Source: Burkholderiaceae bacterium (GTDB lineage Bacteria; Pseudomonadota; Gammaproteobacteria; Burkholderiales; Burkholderiaceae_C). From it: a DNA stretch of 7,644 nucleotides. The translations under genes and the position numbers were made by a program. The DNA is taken from positions 1-7,644 of the forward strand of contig JAOTTZ010000071.1 of NCBI GenBank assembly GCA_029864165.1, read 5' to 3'. The notes beneath the pieces were generated by a model, which searched no databases, was not told where the DNA came from, and was given only the letters and a program-made list of their open reading frames with translations. Every line of letters begins with the position of its first letter. The stretch's first letter is position 1. This document shows positions 7,590 to 7,644 of this stretch, one piece after another.

Positions 7590-7644
7590 ATGCTGGACGA
7601 GCGCGCGAAATCCCTGTTAAAGGCCCTGGTCGAGCGCTACATTG
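7590..7644 (+). CDS. hrcA: Heat-inducible transcription repressor HrcA (N-terminal fragment, cut by window edge)
   Basis: The ATG at 7590 opens a frame that runs off the right edge after 18 codons, reading MLDERAKSLLKALVERYI. This matches the start of HrcA (compare MLDxRAxxLLKTLIERYI), the first helix of its winged-helix DNA-binding domain. HrcA represses groE and dnaK-type chaperone genes through CIRCE operators. The divergent position to nadK is the usual one in Burkholderiales and strengthens the call. Only the first helix is visible, so nothing can be said about the rest of the protein. Confidence 0.85.
   Translation, partial: MLDERAKSLLKALVERYI

Overview
The window looks like chromosomal DNA from a GC-rich betaproteobacterium, most likely of the order Burkholderiales. 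This rests on protein resemblance recalled from memory (NadK, RecN, RapZ, MutY, the bacterial dynamin-like protein and the HrcA N-terminus) and on the divergent hrcA / nadK-recN arrangement common in that order. No tRNA, rRNA, CRISPR array, phage gene or transposase gene was found.

Layout from left to right. Positions 1-106 may hold the last 34 codons of an unidentified plus-strand gene. Positions 193-402 (minus) hold the N-terminal half of an NTF2/SnoaL-like gene that breaks off at about residue 70 and looks like a remnant. Positions 403-678 are intergenic, with a ribosome binding site for the remnant and no convincing promoter. Positions 679-2697 (plus) encode a dynamin-like protein, followed after 55 nt by mutY (2753-3799, plus). 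mutY converges on rapZ with only 22 nt between the stop codons. rapZ (3822-4793), recN (4793-6475) and nadK (6475-7350) are all on the minus strand and read nadK-recN-rapZ. Both junctions are the overlap TGATG, so this is a tightly coupled operon. A 167-bp fold-back repeat (7365-7531) sits 14 nt upstream of the nadK start. The first 18 codons of hrcA (plus) end the window at 7590-7644.

Two genes deal with DNA damage (mutY for oxidised-guanine mispairs, recN for double-strand breaks). nadK makes NADP and rapZ is an RNase adaptor-type P-loop protein. hrcA is the heat-shock repressor.

The most unusual observation is that the dynamin-like protein is full length and aligns well with its family, yet has lost the key residues of every GTP-binding motif (G1, G2, G3 and G4). 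It appears to be a pseudo-GTPase. Second is the fold-back, MITE-like repeat placed directly between nadK and hrcA. Smaller points are a shortened iron-sulfur cysteine loop in MutY and an N-terminally extended RapZ in an operon with nadK and recN.
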